A stretch of 64,000 bases of DNA, from positions 1-64,000 of the forward strand of contig CAVOQD010000023.1 of the NCBI GenBank assembly GCA_963698255.1. Reading direction: 5' to 3'. The translations under genes and the position numbers were made by a program. The notes under the pieces were generated by a model. It was not told the origin of the DNA, searched no databases, and saw only the letters and a list, made by a program, of their open reading frames with translations. Positions 63,689 through 64,000 of this stretch are shown here, in pieces (position 1 is the stretch's first letter; each line of letters opens with the position of its first letter). The stretch is from JAWKOK01 sp963698255. Lineage in GTDB: Bacteria; Chloroflexota; Anaerolineae; Caldilineales; Caldilineaceae.

Positions 63689-64000
63689 TTACGTATCATT
63701 CAACCCCAGCACCGCCCGCGCTGTGCGATCATCGGTCCCGAGAACGTCGACCGCGCCTGAGCGCAACGCACCCAGGATGGCTGCCGGTTTGTGTTCACCC
63801 ATGGCAACGGCGATGGTCAGCGGGATGGCACGCAGATCGTCCAGGGAGAGTCCGATTACGCGGTCGTTGATGGCAGCCGGCTCGCTGCGGCCATCCAGCG
63901 AAAACAGTTGCCCCGCGATGTCGCCGACGATGCCGTCTGTTGCTAAATCGAGCAATTCGTTTTCAGCGACGAAGCCGGTTCTGACCAGGTTGGATCGCTC
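63689..64000 (-). CDS. SorC/DeoR-type sugar-binding transcriptional regulator, 5' truncated by window
   Basis: C-terminal part of a SorC-family regulator, open to the window edge; residues read ERSNLVRTGFVAENELLDLATD, then GIVGDIAGQLFSLDGR, VIGLSLDDLRAIPLTIAVAMGEHKPAAILGALRSGAVDVLGTDDRTA, the effector-binding (phosphosugar) domain. The HTH domain lies outside. The apparent TTG start at 63955 is an internal codon. It lies 86 bp upstream of the dehydrogenase on the same strand and probably controls the minus-strand set in response to a phosphorylated sugar. Confidence 0.85.
   Translation of the reverse strand, partial: ERSNLVRTGFVAENELLDLATDGIVGDIAGQLFSLDGRSEPAAINDRVIGLSLDDLRAIPLTIAVAMGEHKPAAILGALRSGAVDVLGTDDRTARAVLGLNDT

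Overview
The window looks like a chromosomal segment of a GC-rich, free-living bacterium, most likely a member of the Chloroflexota (Anaerolineae or Caldilineae-like). This is inferred from gene content: a MalT-like LuxR regulator, MGH1-like and GH13 glycosidases, DUF6325, DUF1269 and SHOCT small proteins, and P-type ATPases next to PPK2 kinases. No rRNA, tRNA or CRISPR array was seen, so placement rests on protein style only.

Layout. 0-12 kb: a partial crotonase, a rhodanese, a SulP anion transporter, a TMEM175-like channel with two unknown small genes, a stranded C-terminal piece of a P-type ATPase, a CLC channel, a CPA1 Na+/H+ antiporter and a LuxR/MalT-like regulator. 12-19 kb: an arginine deiminase cluster (YfcC-like antiporter, arcB, arcC, arcA, NhaC-family antiporter). 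19-21.5 kb: a compact operon of five small stress-type genes. 21.5-30 kb: a MITE-like element, a second SulP, a CYTH/CHAD-ParA pair, a polyphosphate kinase 2 and a P-type ATPase. 30-37 kb: two glycosidases, a glucose dehydrogenase-like enzyme and a CoA-disulfide reductase-rhodanese fusion. 37-43.4 kb: META lipoprotein, DUF2252, DUF6325, a Gly/Pro repeat protein, a DUF4386-like membrane protein and a third SulP. 43.5-48.1 kb: second copies of arcB, ppk2 and the ATPase, the ATPase copy carrying a nonsense codon. 48-52.3 kb: MFS exporter, second CLC, ROK kinase. 52.4-64 kb: DUF4160/DUF2442 pair, then a minus-strand catabolic region (GlcG-like, PIN fragment, GMC oxidoreductase, Dabb, glycyl radical enzyme, Gfo/Idh, epimerase, alcohol dehydrogenase, SorC regulator) interrupted by an intact IS110-family element.

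Functionally, most of the window suits survival under energy limitation, low oxygen or ionic stress. The arginine deiminase route yields ATP from arginine; PPK2 and CHAD proteins handle polyphosphate; ATPases, SulP, CLC and cation/proton antiporters manage ions; CoA-disulfide reductase handles thiol redox. This joint role is an inference.

Data quality. Many genes are broken by frameshifts, and almost every one I could resolve is a single inserted base, often in a short homopolymer. That is the signature of uncorrected sequencing insertions rather than natural decay. I therefore merged the pieces into single gene entries and marked the shifts. Exceptions that may be real are the P-type ATPase copy at 45356-48102 (a one-base deletion plus an in-frame TAG) and an in-frame TAG in the glycyl radical enzyme.
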